Source: Thermomonas alba
GTDB lineage: Bacteria > Pseudomonadota > Gammaproteobacteria > Xanthomonadales > Xanthomonadaceae
Direction: 5' to 3'
NCBI RefSeq assembly: GCF_022419205.1
Contig: NZ_JAJOZU010000001.1
Coordinates: 434,001 to 498,000, forward strand
Length of the DNA: 64,000 nucleotides
The notes beneath the pieces were generated by a model, which saw only the letters and a program-made list of their open reading frames with translations, had not been told where the DNA came from and ran no database searches. The position numbers and the translations under genes are program-made. Positions 48,784-57,923 of the stretch are shown here, in pieces; position 1 is the first letter of the stretch; every line of letters begins with the position of its first letter.

Positions 48784-50267
48784 GCGGGGAGCCTGCCAGC
48801 CTGCTGCCGACGGCTGGGGCCATGCTGCGGGCGGCGCCGGTCGGAACGATGCCGATCAGCGATGCGGCAGGCGATGACGTTTCGGCGCCTGCGGCGTTCC
48901 AGCATTTGCTGCGTGCCGATTCGCCAGCGCAGCAGGCACCCACATCGGGCGCGTCGCCCTCTCCCGCATCCGGCGAACGCCTGTCCAAACAAGACGCCGA
49001 AGCAACCGCCGCATCAGAGGCGATGCCCGACACAGTGAACCCGATGCTGGCGATGTTCATGCCGCTACCGGGATTGCCAGCCGTCGCCGAAGCAACCGCC
49101 GCATCAAAGGCGATGCCCGACGCGGTGAACCCGATGCGGGCGATGTTCGCGCAGCCATCTGGGCTGCAAGCCGTTGCCGAAGCGGTCGCCGCGAGCCCTG
49201 CCGCAGTAGGGCAAGACCCGCTCGCCGGTGTCGGGCCCTACCCCGCCGCAGCCGCCGCGTCCAGCTCCCTGCCGCATGGCGCCGTCACGGATGCCATTGG
49301 CGCAGCCCTGCGGCCGCGCCTGATCGATCCGCCGCCATCCGCCAGCGCTGGCGACACCACCACGCCGATGCTTCCGCCGATCCTGCGGACCGCCTCACCC
49401 GGCATCATTCCACCCGCGTTGGCGCAGGCCTTGCAATCGTCCGCCAGCGCAGTGCCGGTGCTCACGGCCAGCGCCTTCGCTGACGCGGGCGCAAGCGCTG
49501 GCTTGGCTGGCGCAACAGCGTCCCAGCCGACGTCGCAAGGCCTGCCTTTGCCTTCTTCCATGCCCGTACCGGCGAGCACATCCGATACGGGCATCGAGGG
49601 CATCCCCGCCGTTTCAATGGCATGGACGCTTGCGCGCGTGCCCCCGGATCGCGCCATGGCAGCGGATGCGCCAATCGATCCTGTCGCACTGTTGCAAGCC
49701 TTGCAGGCGACCCAGGCAGAGCCGCATACCGATGCTTCCGAAGCCGCGGGCGCGGAGGCGGCCAGTCTCGGCGTGCCGCATGTCCCGGCCATGCTGGCTG
49801 CGAGCGCGGCGCCGGCCACTCCCGCCACCCTCTCCGCTTCATCATTGACGCTGGCGCAGCCGGCCGATCCGAATGCCGGCTATGACGACCGTCTCGGCGA
49901 TCATCTGGCTTGGATGGCGGCGCAGCGGCTGAGCCATGCCCAGATCCGGGTCGCGCCGGAGCATCTGGGCCCGATCGACATCCGGGTGCAGGTCGATGGG
50001 CGCGAGGTGCGCGCCGAGTTCCACAGCCCGCATGCCGAGGTCCGGCAGACCCTGGAGGCCAGCCTGCCCCGCCTGCGCGAACTGCTAGCGCAGCAGGGAT
50101 TGCAGCTGACGCATGCCGGCGTCGGCCAGGGGCAGCCGCAGGAACGGCGCGCCGGCAGCAGCCGTGTGCCGCTTGCTGACGGCAACCCGACCGAAGACCC
50201 GCTGCCGGTGCCGCCTCGTTTGCCGGAAATCCGTCGCGGCCGCGGGCTGCTCGATGAATACGCCTGA
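48780..50267 (+). CDS. fliK: Hook-length control protein FliK
   Basis: This 495-residue export ruler has a long low-complexity Ala/Pro/Ser-rich N-terminal part (1-370). The conserved C-terminal domain (about 375-460) contains RLSHAQIRVAPEHLGPIDIR and VQVDGREVRAEFHSPHAEVR followed by LEASLPRLRELLAQQGLQL. That domain switches FlhB specificity when the hook is complete. The N-terminal region carries a 90-bp direct repeat. The ATG overlaps the fliJ stop. Confidence 0.93.
   Translation: MSGEPASLLPTAGAMLRAAPVGTMPISDAAGDDVSAPAAFQHLLRADSPAQQAPTSGASPSPASGERLSKQDAEATAASEAMPDTVNPMLAMFMPLPGLPAVAEATAASKAMPDAVNPMRAMFAQPSGLQAVAEAVAASPAAVGQDPLAGVGPYPAAAAASSSLPHGAVTDAIGAALRPRLIDPPPSASAGDTTTPMLPPILRTASPGIIPPALAQALQSSASAVPVLTASAFADAGASAGLAGATASQPTSQGLPLPSSMPVPASTSDTGIEGIPAVSMAWTLARVPPDRAMAADAPIDPVALLQALQATQAEPHTDASEAAGAEAASLGVPHVPAMLAASAAPATPATLSASSLTLAQPADPNAGYDDRLGDHLAWMAAQRLSHAQIRVAPEHLGPIDIRVQVDGREVRAEFHSPHAEVRQTLEASLPRLRELLAQQGLQLTHAGVGQGQPQERRAGSSRVPLADGNPTEDPLPVPPRLPEIRRGRGLLDEYA
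48999..49178 (+). repeat. Two 90-bp direct repeats inside fliK
   Basis: The units 48999-49088 and 49089-49178 both begin GAAGCAACCGCCGCATCA and encode EATAASEAMPDTVNPMLAMF and EATAASKAMPDAVNPMRAMF respectively, so they are a tandem duplication of 30 residues in the ruler part of FliK. The second halves have diverged, so the event is not very recent. Confidence 0.9.
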
Positions 50268-50299
50268 CGGAGGCCGCTGGAAAGCTGTCATCGCGGTAT

Positions 50300-50315
50300 C
50301 GGCATGAGCATTGCA
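50300..50315 (+). promoter_or_regulatory. Sigma-54 promoter of the fliL operon
   Basis: CGGCATGAGCATTGCA has GG at 50301-50302 and GC at 50313-50314 with the consensus 10-bp gap. The predicted start near 50326 lies 27 bases before the GTG start of fliL. Confidence 0.78.
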
Positions 50316-50352
50316 TGGGGGCTGGCGGTGCCATTTCAGGAATGATCACGCC

Positions 50353-50853
50353 GTGGCTGCCCCCGCAAAACCCGCAAAACCCGCCCCTGCCGGCGCATCC
50401 GATGCTCCCCCAAAATCCAAGAAACTGCTTTGGATCATGCTGATCCTGGCGGTCGTGGCGGGCGCTGGTGGAGGCACGGCGTTCGTGATGCTCAGGCAGC
50501 CCGCCGAGCATGCCCAGGCAGCCAAACCGCTCGGTCCGCCGCAGTACATCGCGATGGATCCTGCCTTCGTGGTCAATCTGGCGGATGCCGACAGCGTCAA
50601 GTATCTGCAGGCCGACGTGCAGCTGCAGACCCGCGATCCGGAAACCGCGGCGGCGATCGCGCTGCACACGCCGCTGATCCGCAACCGGCTGCTGCTGCTG
50701 TTCGGCCAGCAGACCTCGCAGCAGCTCACCGGGCGCGCCGGCAAGGAGCGGCTACAGGCACAGGCACTGAACGAAGTCCGCTCGGTCCTCAAGTCACAGC
50801 ACGCCCCTGACAAAGTGGATGCGCTGCTGTTCACCAGTGTCGTGATCCAGTGA
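50353..50853 (+). CDS. fliL: Flagellar basal body protein FliL
   Basis: This 166-residue single-pass inner-membrane protein has a Lys/Pro/Ala-rich cytosolic start (AAPAKPAKPAPAGASDAPP) and a TM at about 24-46 (LLWIMLILAVVAGAGGGTAF). The periplasmic FliL domain follows, with YIAMDPAFVVNLADADSVKY and LQADVQLQTRDPETAAAIAL. It supports the stator. The GTG at 50353 was chosen because AGGA lies upstream and the sigma-54 start near 50326 excludes the TTG at 50311. No ATG gives a full protein. Confidence 0.9.
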   Translation: MAAPAKPAKPAPAGASDAPPKSKKLLWIMLILAVVAGAGGGTAFVMLRQPAEHAQAAKPLGPPQYIAMDPAFVVNLADADSVKYLQADVQLQTRDPETAAAIALHTPLIRNRLLLLFGQQTSQQLTGRAGKERLQAQALNEVRSVLKSQHAPDKVDALLFTSVVIQ

Positions 50854-50866
50854 TCGGGATGCCGCG

Positions 50867-51862
50867 ATGAGCTCCGACCTGCTCAGCCAGGACGAGATCG
50901 ACGCCCTCCTCCACGGCGTGGACAGCGGTGTGGTGGACACCGAGCCGCCGCCGGCACCTGGGGAAGTCAGACCCTACGATTTCACTGCCCAGGAGCGCAT
51001 CATCCGCGGGCGTCTGCCCACCCTGGAGATGATCAACGAGCGCTTCGCGCGGACCTGGCGGATTGGGCTGTTCAATCTGCTGCGGCGCTCGGCCGACCTG
51101 TCGGTGCGCGGTATCGACATGGTGCGCTTCGGCGAGTACATGCATTCGCTGCACGTACCGACCAACCTCAATCTGGTGAAGATGAAGCCGCTGCGCGGCA
51201 CCGGCATCGTGATGTTCGAGCCGCGCCTGGTCTTCACCGTGGTGGACAACTTCTTCGGCGGCAGCGGCAAGTACCACACCCGGATCGAGGGCCGCGAGTT
51301 CACGCCGACCGAAATGCGGGTGATCCAGCTGCTGCTCAAGCAGACCTTCGCCGACTTCACCGAGGCGTGGGCGCCGGTGATGCACGTCGAGTTCGAATAT
51401 CTCAACTCCGAGGTCAACCCGCACTTCGCCAACATCATCAGTCCGCGCGAATACATCGTGGTCTCGCGCTTCCACGTCGATCTGGAAGGCGGCGGCGGCG
51501 AACTGCACCTGGCCTTGCCGTGGGCGATGCTGGAGCCGATCCGCGACCAGCTGGATGCCGGCGTGCAGAGCGATCGGGTGGAGCGCGACGAGAACTGGAC
51601 GCGCGCTCTGCACGCGCAGCTGCTGGAGGCCGAAGTCGAGATCAGCAGCGTGCTGGCCGAACGCCAGATCAGCCTGCGCGAGCTGAGCCGGCTGAAGGTC
51701 GGCGACATCATTCCGCTCGAAATCAAGCCCCAGGTTCCACTGCAGGTGGAGCACTTGCCGCTGTTCACCGGCGAGTTCGGCATTCATAACGGGCGCAATG
51801 CGGTGAAGATCACCGCCGTGCACCCACTTCGTTCTTCCCAGGATTCGCAGGCCTCGCCATGA
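50867..51862 (+). CDS. fliM: Flagellar motor switch protein FliM
   Basis: This 331-residue switch protein has the N-terminal CheY-binding motif LLSQDEIDALLHGVDSG, a GGxG-type core, VVDNFFGGSGKYHTRIEGRE and FTPTEMRVIQLLLKQTFADF, and a C-terminal SpoA domain. It forms the C ring with FliG and FliN and sets rotation direction. It follows fliL by 13 bp and overlaps fliN by 4 bp. Confidence 0.97.
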   Translation: MSSDLLSQDEIDALLHGVDSGVVDTEPPPAPGEVRPYDFTAQERIIRGRLPTLEMINERFARTWRIGLFNLLRRSADLSVRGIDMVRFGEYMHSLHVPTNLNLVKMKPLRGTGIVMFEPRLVFTVVDNFFGGSGKYHTRIEGREFTPTEMRVIQLLLKQTFADFTEAWAPVMHVEFEYLNSEVNPHFANIISPREYIVVSRFHVDLEGGGGELHLALPWAMLEPIRDQLDAGVQSDRVERDENWTRALHAQLLEAEVEISSVLAERQISLRELSRLKVGDIIPLEIKPQVPLQVEHLPLFTGEFGIHNGRNAVKITAVHPLRSSQDSQASP

Positions 51863-52197
51863 GCACGACCGAAAACGATCCGACCCGCGCCGCCTTCGAA
51901 CCGCTGACCGCCGAGGCCGGCACTGGCAGCGGCAGCGAACTCAACCTGGATGTCATCCTCGATGTCCCGGTGTCGCTGTCGCTGGAAGTCGGGCGCGCGC
52001 GCATTCCGATCCGCAATCTGTTGCAACTCAACCAGGGTTCGGTGGTGGAGCTCGAGCGCGCCGCCGGCGAGCCGCTGGATGTTTACGTCAACGGCACGCT
52101 GATCGCGCAGGGCGAGGTCGTGGTGGTCAACGACCGCTTCGGCGTGCGCCTGACCGACGTGGTCAGCCCATCCGAGCGCATCAAGCGTCTGCGCTGA
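51859..52197 (+). CDS. fliN: Flagellar motor switch protein FliN
   Basis: This 112-residue protein has an acidic/polar N-terminus and the SpoA domain LNLDVILDVPVSLSLEVGRA, then IPIRNLLQLNQGSVVELERA and PLDVYVNGTLIAQGEVVVVN. FliN forms the base of the C ring and binds FliH at the export gate. Its start overlaps fliM. The length is slightly under that of Salmonella FliN (137) because the N-terminal extension is short. Confidence 0.96.
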   Translation: MSTTENDPTRAAFEPLTAEAGTGSGSELNLDVILDVPVSLSLEVGRARIPIRNLLQLNQGSVVELERAAGEPLDVYVNGTLIAQGEVVVVNDRFGVRLTDVVSPSERIKRLR

Positions 52198-52205
52198 GAG
52201 CCGCC

Positions 52206-52709
52206 ATGCAGGATTCCGCTCCCGCCTCCCCGTCTGACGCGGGTGCCAGCATCGCCCAGCCTGCTCCCGCGTCTTCGGCAATGGCGCAGCCGACGATGCC
52301 GCCTGCGCGTCCGGCGCAGGCCCATCCCGCGCAGACCCATGCGCTGGTGATGCCGCCTGCGCACGCCCCCGCCGCGCCCAGCGCCGCCGGCACCATCGGC
52401 GGCACCCTGTTCGCGCTGGCGCTGGTGCTCGCCCTGATCTTCACCCTGGCCTGGCTGGCGCGACGCATCCCCGGATTCAGCGCGGCGCGCCAAGGCGGAC
52501 TGCGGGTGGTGACCTCGCTGGCGCTGGGCGCGCGCGAGCGCCTGCTGGTGGTCGAAGTCGGCAGCACCCAGCTGCTGCTGGCCAGCGGCCCCTCCGGCAC
52601 CCGCCTGCTGCATACCCTGGAGCAGCCGCTGCCCGCGCCGCCGCCGGCCACTACGCCTGCCGCGCCGTTCGCGCGGGTGCTCGCCCAGCATTTCGGGAAG
52701 ATCTCATGA
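52206..52709 (+). CDS. fliO: Flagellar biosynthesis protein FliO
   Basis: This 167-residue protein has an Ala/Pro/His-rich N-terminal stretch (1-60), a TM at about 64-85 (IGGTLFALALVLALIFTLAW), and a cytosolic FliO domain with LRVVTSLALGARERLLVVEV and TQLLLASGPSGTRLLHTLE. FliO is a scaffold for assembly of the FliP ring. It follows fliN by 8 bp and overlaps fliP by ATGA. The long His/Pro N-terminal tail before the TM is longer than in enterics. Confidence 0.92.
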   Translation: MQDSAPASPSDAGASIAQPAPASSAMAQPTMPPARPAQAHPAQTHALVMPPAHAPAAPSAAGTIGGTLFALALVLALIFTLAWLARRIPGFSAARQGGLRVVTSLALGARERLLVVEVGSTQLLLASGPSGTRLLHTLEQPLPAPPPATTPAAPFARVLAQHFGKIS

Positions 52710-53527
52710 GCCGGGATTTTTCTTTGCGATTCAGCGCCATCTGGCGGCATGGCCTGATGATCCTGCTGACGCTGGCGCTGCTCGCCTGGGCGATGCCTGC
52801 GCTGGCACAGACGCCACCGGCGCCTCCTCCAGCGTCTGCAGCAACGCCGCTGTCCAATCTGCCAGCGGTGACCGTCGGCCAGATCGGCAAGGAACCGGTC
52901 AGCCTGCCGATGCAGGTGCTGCTGCTGATGACCAGCATCACCCTGCTGCCGGCGCTGCTGCTGGGGATTACCGCATTCACCCGCATCATCATCGTGCTCA
53001 GCCTGCTGCGGCAGGCGCTGGGCACCGGCCAGACGCCGTCCAACCAGATCCTGCTCGCGCTGGCGCTGTTTCTGACCGCGATGATCATGCAGCCGGTGCT
53101 GAACCAGGCCTGGGCCGCGGGCATCGCGCCCTATCTCGACCACCAAATGGATTTCCGCAGCGCCTGGAGCGCCGCCTCGGCGCCGTTTCGCGCCTTCATG
53201 CTGGCGCAGGTGCGCGAGAACGATCTGATGACCTTTGCCGGGATGTCGGGGACAGGCCCGTATGCCACGCCGCAGGACGTGCCGTTCGGGGTGCTGGCGG
53301 CTGCGTTCCTGACCAGCGAGCTGAAGACTGCGTTCGAGATCGCGTTCCTGCTCTACATTCCGTTCGTGATCATCGATCTGGTGGTGGCCAGCGTGCTGAT
53401 GTCGATGGGCATGATGATGCTCTCGCCGATGCTGATCTCCGCCCCGTTCAAGATCCTGCTGTTCGTGCTGGTGGACGGCTGGGTGCTGGTAGTCGGCTCA
53501 TTGGCCGGCAGTTTCAACCCCATATGA
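52706..53527 (+). CDS. fliP: Flagellar export gate protein FliP
   Basis: This 273-residue multi-spanning protein has a cleavable signal peptide (LILLTLALLAWAMPALAQ-like segment near 10-32) and the FliP signature LPMQVLLLMTSITLLPALLL, FTRIIIVLSLLRQALGTGQT, TPSNQILLALALFLTAMIM and the C-terminal MMMLSPMLISAPFKILLFVL. Five FliP subunits form the core of the export channel. It overlaps fliO. A 64-bp gap follows before fliQ, with no feature seen. Confidence 0.96.
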   Translation: MSRDFSLRFSAIWRHGLMILLTLALLAWAMPALAQTPPAPPPASAATPLSNLPAVTVGQIGKEPVSLPMQVLLLMTSITLLPALLLGITAFTRIIIVLSLLRQALGTGQTPSNQILLALALFLTAMIMQPVLNQAWAAGIAPYLDHQMDFRSAWSAASAPFRAFMLAQVRENDLMTFAGMSGTGPYATPQDVPFGVLAAAFLTSELKTAFEIAFLLYIPFVIIDLVVASVLMSMGMMMLSPMLISAPFKILLFVLVDGWVLVVGSLAGSFNPI

Positions 53528-53591
53528 GCGCCACGTCCTCCTCGCCCCTCTGTCCAGCAACTCACGCGTATTTCCCCCACGGAGCCACCGC

Positions 53592-53861
53592 ATGACCCCT
53601 GAAATGGCCCTTGCGCAGATTTCTCAGGGGCTGCAGCTGGCGCTGCTGCTGGGCGCACCGCTGCTGCTGGCGGTGCTGGTCACCGGCGTGGTGGTCGGCA
53701 TCCTGCAGGCTGCCACCTCCATCAACGAGCCGACCGTGGCCTTCGTGTTCAAGGTCGGCGCGCTGGTCGTCACGCTGGCGCTGACCGGCCATTTCCTGCT
53801 CGGCCGGCTGGTTGCATTCACCACCCAGCTGATTCAGCAGATTCCACACCTGATCGGTTGA
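53592..53861 (+). CDS. fliQ: Flagellar export gate protein FliQ
   Basis: This 89-residue protein has two TM segments. It begins with MTPEMALAQISQGLQLALLL and includes VVVGILQAATSINEPTVAFV, the FliQ signature, ending TTQLIQQIPHLIG. It packs around the FliP-FliR core. The same length (89) is found in Salmonella. CGGAG precedes the ATG. It ends 11 bp before the fliR GTG. Confidence 0.96.
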   Translation: MTPEMALAQISQGLQLALLLGAPLLLAVLVTGVVVGILQAATSINEPTVAFVFKVGALVVTLALTGHFLLGRLVAFTTQLIQQIPHLIG

Positions 53862-53872
53862 CCGGAGGTGCC

Positions 53873-54661
53873 GTGGACACCGTCACCCTGACCACCGCCG
53901 ACGGACTGAACCTGTTCGGCATGCTGGCGACGGTCCTTTGGCATGCGATCCGGATCGGCGCCGCCATCCAGGTGTTGCCCGCCATCGGCGGCAAAGGCAT
54001 CCCCGTGCGGGCACGCGCGCTGTTCGTCCTGGTCCTGGCCGCGGCGCTCTCGGGCGTGCTTCCCGCCCCGCCGCCAGCGGCGGTGGATGCGGTCACGGCC
54101 CTCAACGTCCTGCGCGAATACGCGATCGGCCTGGCCATCGGCCTGGTCTTCAAGCTGGCGTTCGAAGCCGCGGTGCTTGCGGGCGAGTTCGTCTCGCAGG
54201 GAATGGCGCTTTCATTCGCCACCATGACCGACCCCGTCAACCAGACCCAGGCGCCGGTGCTCTCCACCTGGTTCTACCTGATCTTCGGACTGGTGTTCTT
54301 CAGCCTGAATGCGCATCTGGCGGTGATCCAGTTATTGGTGGAGAGCTATCGCGCGCAGCCGATCGGCAAGCCGTTGGCAGACCTGCCGCATTTCCTGTCG
54401 GTGCTGCCGGCGTTCTTTCCGACGGTGCTGCGCGCGGCAGTGTTGCTATCGCTGCCGGTCACGGTGGCGATGCTGGCGGTGAATACGGTGGTGGGCGTGC
54501 TCTCGCGCGCCGCGCCGCAGCTCAATCCGATCCAAATCGGCATGCCGCTGGCCCTGCTGGTGGGCCTGGCTTTGCTGGTGATGCTGGCACGTGAGTTGCT
54601 TGATCCAGTGCAGGCGTTGTTCGGGCAGGCATTCGAGGCCGCCCGCGCCGTCACGGATTGA
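53873..54661 (+). CDS. fliR: Flagellar export gate protein FliR
   Basis: This 262-residue membrane protein has about six TM segments. It contains AIRIGAAIQVLPAIGGKGIP and VRARALFVLVLAAALSG, then EAAVLAGEFVSQGMALSFAT and the FliR-type MTDPVNQTQAPVLSTWFYL. It completes the export channel. The GTG at 53873 was chosen because a perfect GGAGGTG lies 3 bases upstream; a TTG at 53858 overlapping fliQ is the other in-frame option. flhB starts 4 bp after the stop. Confidence 0.95.
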   Translation: MDTVTLTTADGLNLFGMLATVLWHAIRIGAAIQVLPAIGGKGIPVRARALFVLVLAAALSGVLPAPPPAAVDAVTALNVLREYAIGLAIGLVFKLAFEAAVLAGEFVSQGMALSFATMTDPVNQTQAPVLSTWFYLIFGLVFFSLNAHLAVIQLLVESYRAQPIGKPLADLPHFLSVLPAFFPTVLRAAVLLSLPVTVAMLAVNTVVGVLSRAAPQLNPIQIGMPLALLVGLALLVMLARELLDPVQALFGQAFEAARAVTD

Positions 54662-54665
54662 GACG

Positions 54666-55808
54666 ATGAGCGAAGTCGCCGATCGCGAAGACCGCACCGA
54701 AGCCCCGACAAGCAAACGCCTGGAAGATGCCCGCAAGCGCGGCGACGTGCCGCGCTCGCGCGAGCTGGCCAACGTGGCGGTACTAGGCGCCTCGGTGGTC
54801 GCGCTGCTGGTGCTGGGGCCACAGATGGCGCGCGCGGCGCTGGCCTGGATGCACGAGGCGCTGACGTTCGATCCCACCCTGATCGGCCATCGGGACCGCC
54901 TGCTGGCGCATGCGGCTACTCTGCTCGTTGGCCTGGTGCTGCCCACGGTGCCGCTGGTGGCGGTGGCGCTGGGGGCTTCCTTCATTGCGCCGATGATCGT
55001 CGGCGGACTGCATATGAGCGGGCAGCACCTCCAGCCGGATCTGAGCCGGCTCGATCCGTGGCAGGGGCTGATGCGGATGTACGGGCGCGAGGCGCGTGCC
55101 GAACTGCTGCGCTCCCTGCTGCGCGTGATTCTGGTCGGGGCCGTCGGCTACTGGGTGATCGCGCGTGCCTGGCGGGGCATGCCGGCGCTGCCACGGATGG
55201 CGCTGGAAACCGCCGTGCGCGACGGCCTGAGCTTCATGCTGCACGCGCTGGCGGCGCTGATCGGCGCGATGGCGCTGCTGGCGGCCATCGACGTGCCCTA
55301 TCAGCGCTGGGCGTGGCGCGAGAAGCTGAAGATGACCAAGCAGGAAGTCCGCGACGAGTTCAAGGAGAACGAGGGCAACCCGCAGGTCAAGAGCAAGATC
55401 CGGCAGATGGCGCAGCGGCTCGCGCAGCAGCGGATGATGGAGGCGGTGCCGAAGGCGGACGTGGTGGTGGTCAACCCGACCCACTATGCGGTGGCGCTGA
55501 AATACGAGCCGGGCAAGATGCGCGCGCCCAAAGTGGTGGCCACCGGGGTGGACGAGATCGCGCTGAAGATCCGCGAGATCGCCCGCGCCCACCGGGTGGT
55601 GCAGGTCGAGGCCCCGCCACTGGCGCGCGCGCTGTACCGGCATGCCAAGCTGGATCAGGAAATCCCGGTCGCGCTGTATGCGGCGGTAGCGCAGGTGCTG
55701 TCCTACGTGTTCCAGCTGCGCCGCTGGCATCCGAAGCATGGGCCGATGCCGCGCCTGCCGGTGGTGACCCTGGACCCCGCTCTGGATGATGGACAAGCCC
55801 CGCGATGA
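54666..55808 (+). CDS. flhB: Flagellar export switch protein FlhB
   Basis: This 380-residue protein begins with the basic MSEVADREDRTEAPTSKRLE and RKRGDVPRSRELANVAVL. Four TM segments lead to a cytosolic tail with the autocleavage motif NPTH at 270-273 (VVVNPTHYAVALKYEPGKM). Cleavage there, together with FliK, switches export from hook to filament substrates. The ATG at 54666 follows GAGAC. It overlaps flhA by 4 bp. Confidence 0.96.
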   Translation: MSEVADREDRTEAPTSKRLEDARKRGDVPRSRELANVAVLGASVVALLVLGPQMARAALAWMHEALTFDPTLIGHRDRLLAHAATLLVGLVLPTVPLVAVALGASFIAPMIVGGLHMSGQHLQPDLSRLDPWQGLMRMYGREARAELLRSLLRVILVGAVGYWVIARAWRGMPALPRMALETAVRDGLSFMLHALAALIGAMALLAAIDVPYQRWAWREKLKMTKQEVRDEFKENEGNPQVKSKIRQMAQRLAQQRMMEAVPKADVVVVNPTHYAVALKYEPGKMRAPKVVATGVDEIALKIREIARAHRVVQVEAPPLARALYRHAKLDQEIPVALYAAVAQVLSYVFQLRRWHPKHGPMPRLPVVTLDPALDDGQAPR

Positions 55809-57898
55809 GCACCCTACCCGACGACCGCCCTCAGCCCGGCGCGATGGCCTCCCTAGTGCAGGCCGTCCGCTCAGGCGCCGCCGCGCCGCTGGTGGTGCTG
55901 GCGATGCTGTCGATGGTCGTGGTGCCGCTGCCGCCGTTTTTGCTGGACGCGCTGTTCACCATCAACATCGGCCTGTCGCTGATGGTGCTGCTGGCGGTGG
56001 TGTATGTGCGCCGGCCGCTGGAGTTCTCGATCTTCCCCAGCGTGCTGCTGATGGTCACCTTGCTGCGGCTGTCGCTGAACGTCGCCTCCACCCGCGTGGT
56101 CCTGCTGCACGGCCACGAGGGCGGCGCGGCCGCCGGTCACGTGATCGAATCGTTCGGCAACTTCGTGGTCGGCGGCAGCTATGCAGTCGGCATCGTGGTG
56201 TTCGCGATCCTCACCATCATCAACTTCGTGGTGGTGACCAAGGGCTCCGGGCGCATCTCGGAAGTGTCCGCGCGTTTCATCCTCGACGCCCTGCCCGGCA
56301 AGCAGATGGCGATCGACGCCGATCTCAACGCCGGCCTGCTGACCCGCGAAGAGGCCAAGCTGCGGCGCGAGGAAGTGCGCAACGAGGCCGACTTCTACGG
56401 CTCGATGGACGGCGCCAGCAAGTTCGTGCGCGGCGATGCCATCGCCGGCTTGCTGATCCTTGGCATCAATCTGGTCGGCGGCGTGCTGATCGGCATGCTC
56501 CAGCATGGCCTGAGCTTCTCCCAGGCCATGCAGACCTACACCCTGCTGGCGATCGGCGACGGCCTGGTGGCGCAGCTGCCCGCGCTGCTGGTGTCCACTG
56601 CGGTGGCGATGTTGGTGACGCGCGCCACCCGCGAGCAGGAAATGGGCGATGCCGTCACCGCGCAGGTCTTCGGTCAGCGCCGCGCCCTGATCGTCGCCGC
56701 CACCTTGCTGGGCCTGATCGGGCTGGTGCCGGGCATGCCCAACCTGCCCTTCCTGCTGCTGGCGGCGGTTCTCGGGTTTGCGGCATGGCGGATGGGCGCT
56801 CACGCCGAAACCGCCGCGCCGGCCGCGGCCGAGGTCGCCACCGTCATGCCGGGCAGCACCGCCGTCGCGGAGCTGACCTGGGACGAAGTGACGCCGGCCG
56901 AACCGCTTGGCCTCGAAGTCGGCTACAAGCTGATTCCGCTGGTGGACAAGAGCCAGGGCGGCGAACTGCTGAGCCGGCTCAAGGGCGTGCGCCGCAAGCT
57001 GACCCAGGACCTTGGATTTCTGATCCCCGCGGTGCACGTGCGCGACAACCTGGAACTGGCGGCCGGCCAATACCGGATTTTGGTGCATGGCGTGCCGGTC
57101 GCCAGCGGCGAACTGTACCCCGACCGCATGCTCGCGCTGGATCCGGGCCGGGTGTTCGGGCGCCTGGACGGCATCCCGGGCAAGGATCCGGCGTTCGGAC
57201 TGGATGCGGTGTGGATCCTGCCCAGCGAGCGCGCCCACGCCGAATCGCTGGGCTATACCGTGGTCGATGCCGGCACCGTGGTCGCCACCCACCTTTCGCA
57301 CGTGGTGCGTGAACGCGCATCCGAGCTGCTGGGGCATGACGAAGTGCAGCAGCTGCTGGCGAGCGTCGGCAAGACGTCGCCCAAGCTCGTCGAAGAGCTG
57401 ACGCCGAAACTGCTGCCGATGTCGGTGGTGGTGAAAGTGCTGCAGTCGCTGCTGGCCGAGAAGGTGCCGCTGCGGCAGATCCGGCGCATCGTCGAGGCCC
57501 TGCTGGAACACGGCATCCACACCCAGGACCCGGCCGCGCTGACGGCGGCAGTGCGGGTGGCGCTGGGCGCGTTCATCGTGCAGGAGCTGGTCGGCATGGC
57601 GCCGGAGCTGCCGGTCTATACCCTCGCGCCGCAACTGGAACGCATCTTGCAGGACTCCATCAGCGGCCAAGGGGCCGCGCTGGAACCCGGGCTCGCCGAG
57701 CGGCTTCATCAAAGCCTCAGCGAGTGCGTGGCCCGGCAGGAGCAGCGCGGCGAACCCGCCATCCTGCTGGTTCCCGGCGGAATCCGCGCGGCGCTGGCCA
57801 GGCTGGTGCGTCACAGTGTTCCGCAGCTGACCGTCCTGGCGTATGGTGAGGTTCCGGAGGACAAGCGGTTGCGGCTACTGGGCGCCATTGGTGGATGA
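55805..57898 (+). CDS. flhA: Flagellar export gate protein FlhA
   Basis: This 697-residue protein has about eight TM segments in its first half and a large cytosolic domain (about 350-690) that binds chaperone-substrate pairs. Signatures are FPSVLLMVTLLRLSLNVAST, the FHIPEP-type region VTKGSGRISEVSARFILDAL and PGKQMAIDADLNAGLLTREE. The C-terminal domain contains TEVVVKVLQ-like MSVVVKVLQSLLAEKVPLRQ. It overlaps flhB and is followed 25 bp later by flhF. Confidence 0.97.
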   Translation: MSTLPDDRPQPGAMASLVQAVRSGAAAPLVVLAMLSMVVVPLPPFLLDALFTINIGLSLMVLLAVVYVRRPLEFSIFPSVLLMVTLLRLSLNVASTRVVLLHGHEGGAAAGHVIESFGNFVVGGSYAVGIVVFAILTIINFVVVTKGSGRISEVSARFILDALPGKQMAIDADLNAGLLTREEAKLRREEVRNEADFYGSMDGASKFVRGDAIAGLLILGINLVGGVLIGMLQHGLSFSQAMQTYTLLAIGDGLVAQLPALLVSTAVAMLVTRATREQEMGDAVTAQVFGQRRALIVAATLLGLIGLVPGMPNLPFLLLAAVLGFAAWRMGAHAETAAPAAAEVATVMPGSTAVAELTWDEVTPAEPLGLEVGYKLIPLVDKSQGGELLSRLKGVRRKLTQDLGFLIPAVHVRDNLELAAGQYRILVHGVPVASGELYPDRMLALDPGRVFGRLDGIPGKDPAFGLDAVWILPSERAHAESLGYTVVDAGTVVATHLSHVVRERASELLGHDEVQQLLASVGKTSPKLVEELTPKLLPMSVVVKVLQSLLAEKVPLRQIRRIVEALLEHGIHTQDPAALTAAVRVALGAFIVQELVGMAPELPVYTLAPQLERILQDSISGQGAALEPGLAERLHQSLSECVARQEQRGEPAILLVPGGIRAALARLVRHSVPQLTVLAYGEVPEDKRLRLLGAIGG

Positions 57899-57923
57899 AT
57901 CCAGGCAGTAGCGGAGCGGCACG

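Noticed and set aside
53528-53591. Possible promoter between fliP and fliQ
   Set aside because: No sigma-54, sigma-28 or sigma-70 pattern could be found in the 64-bp gap.
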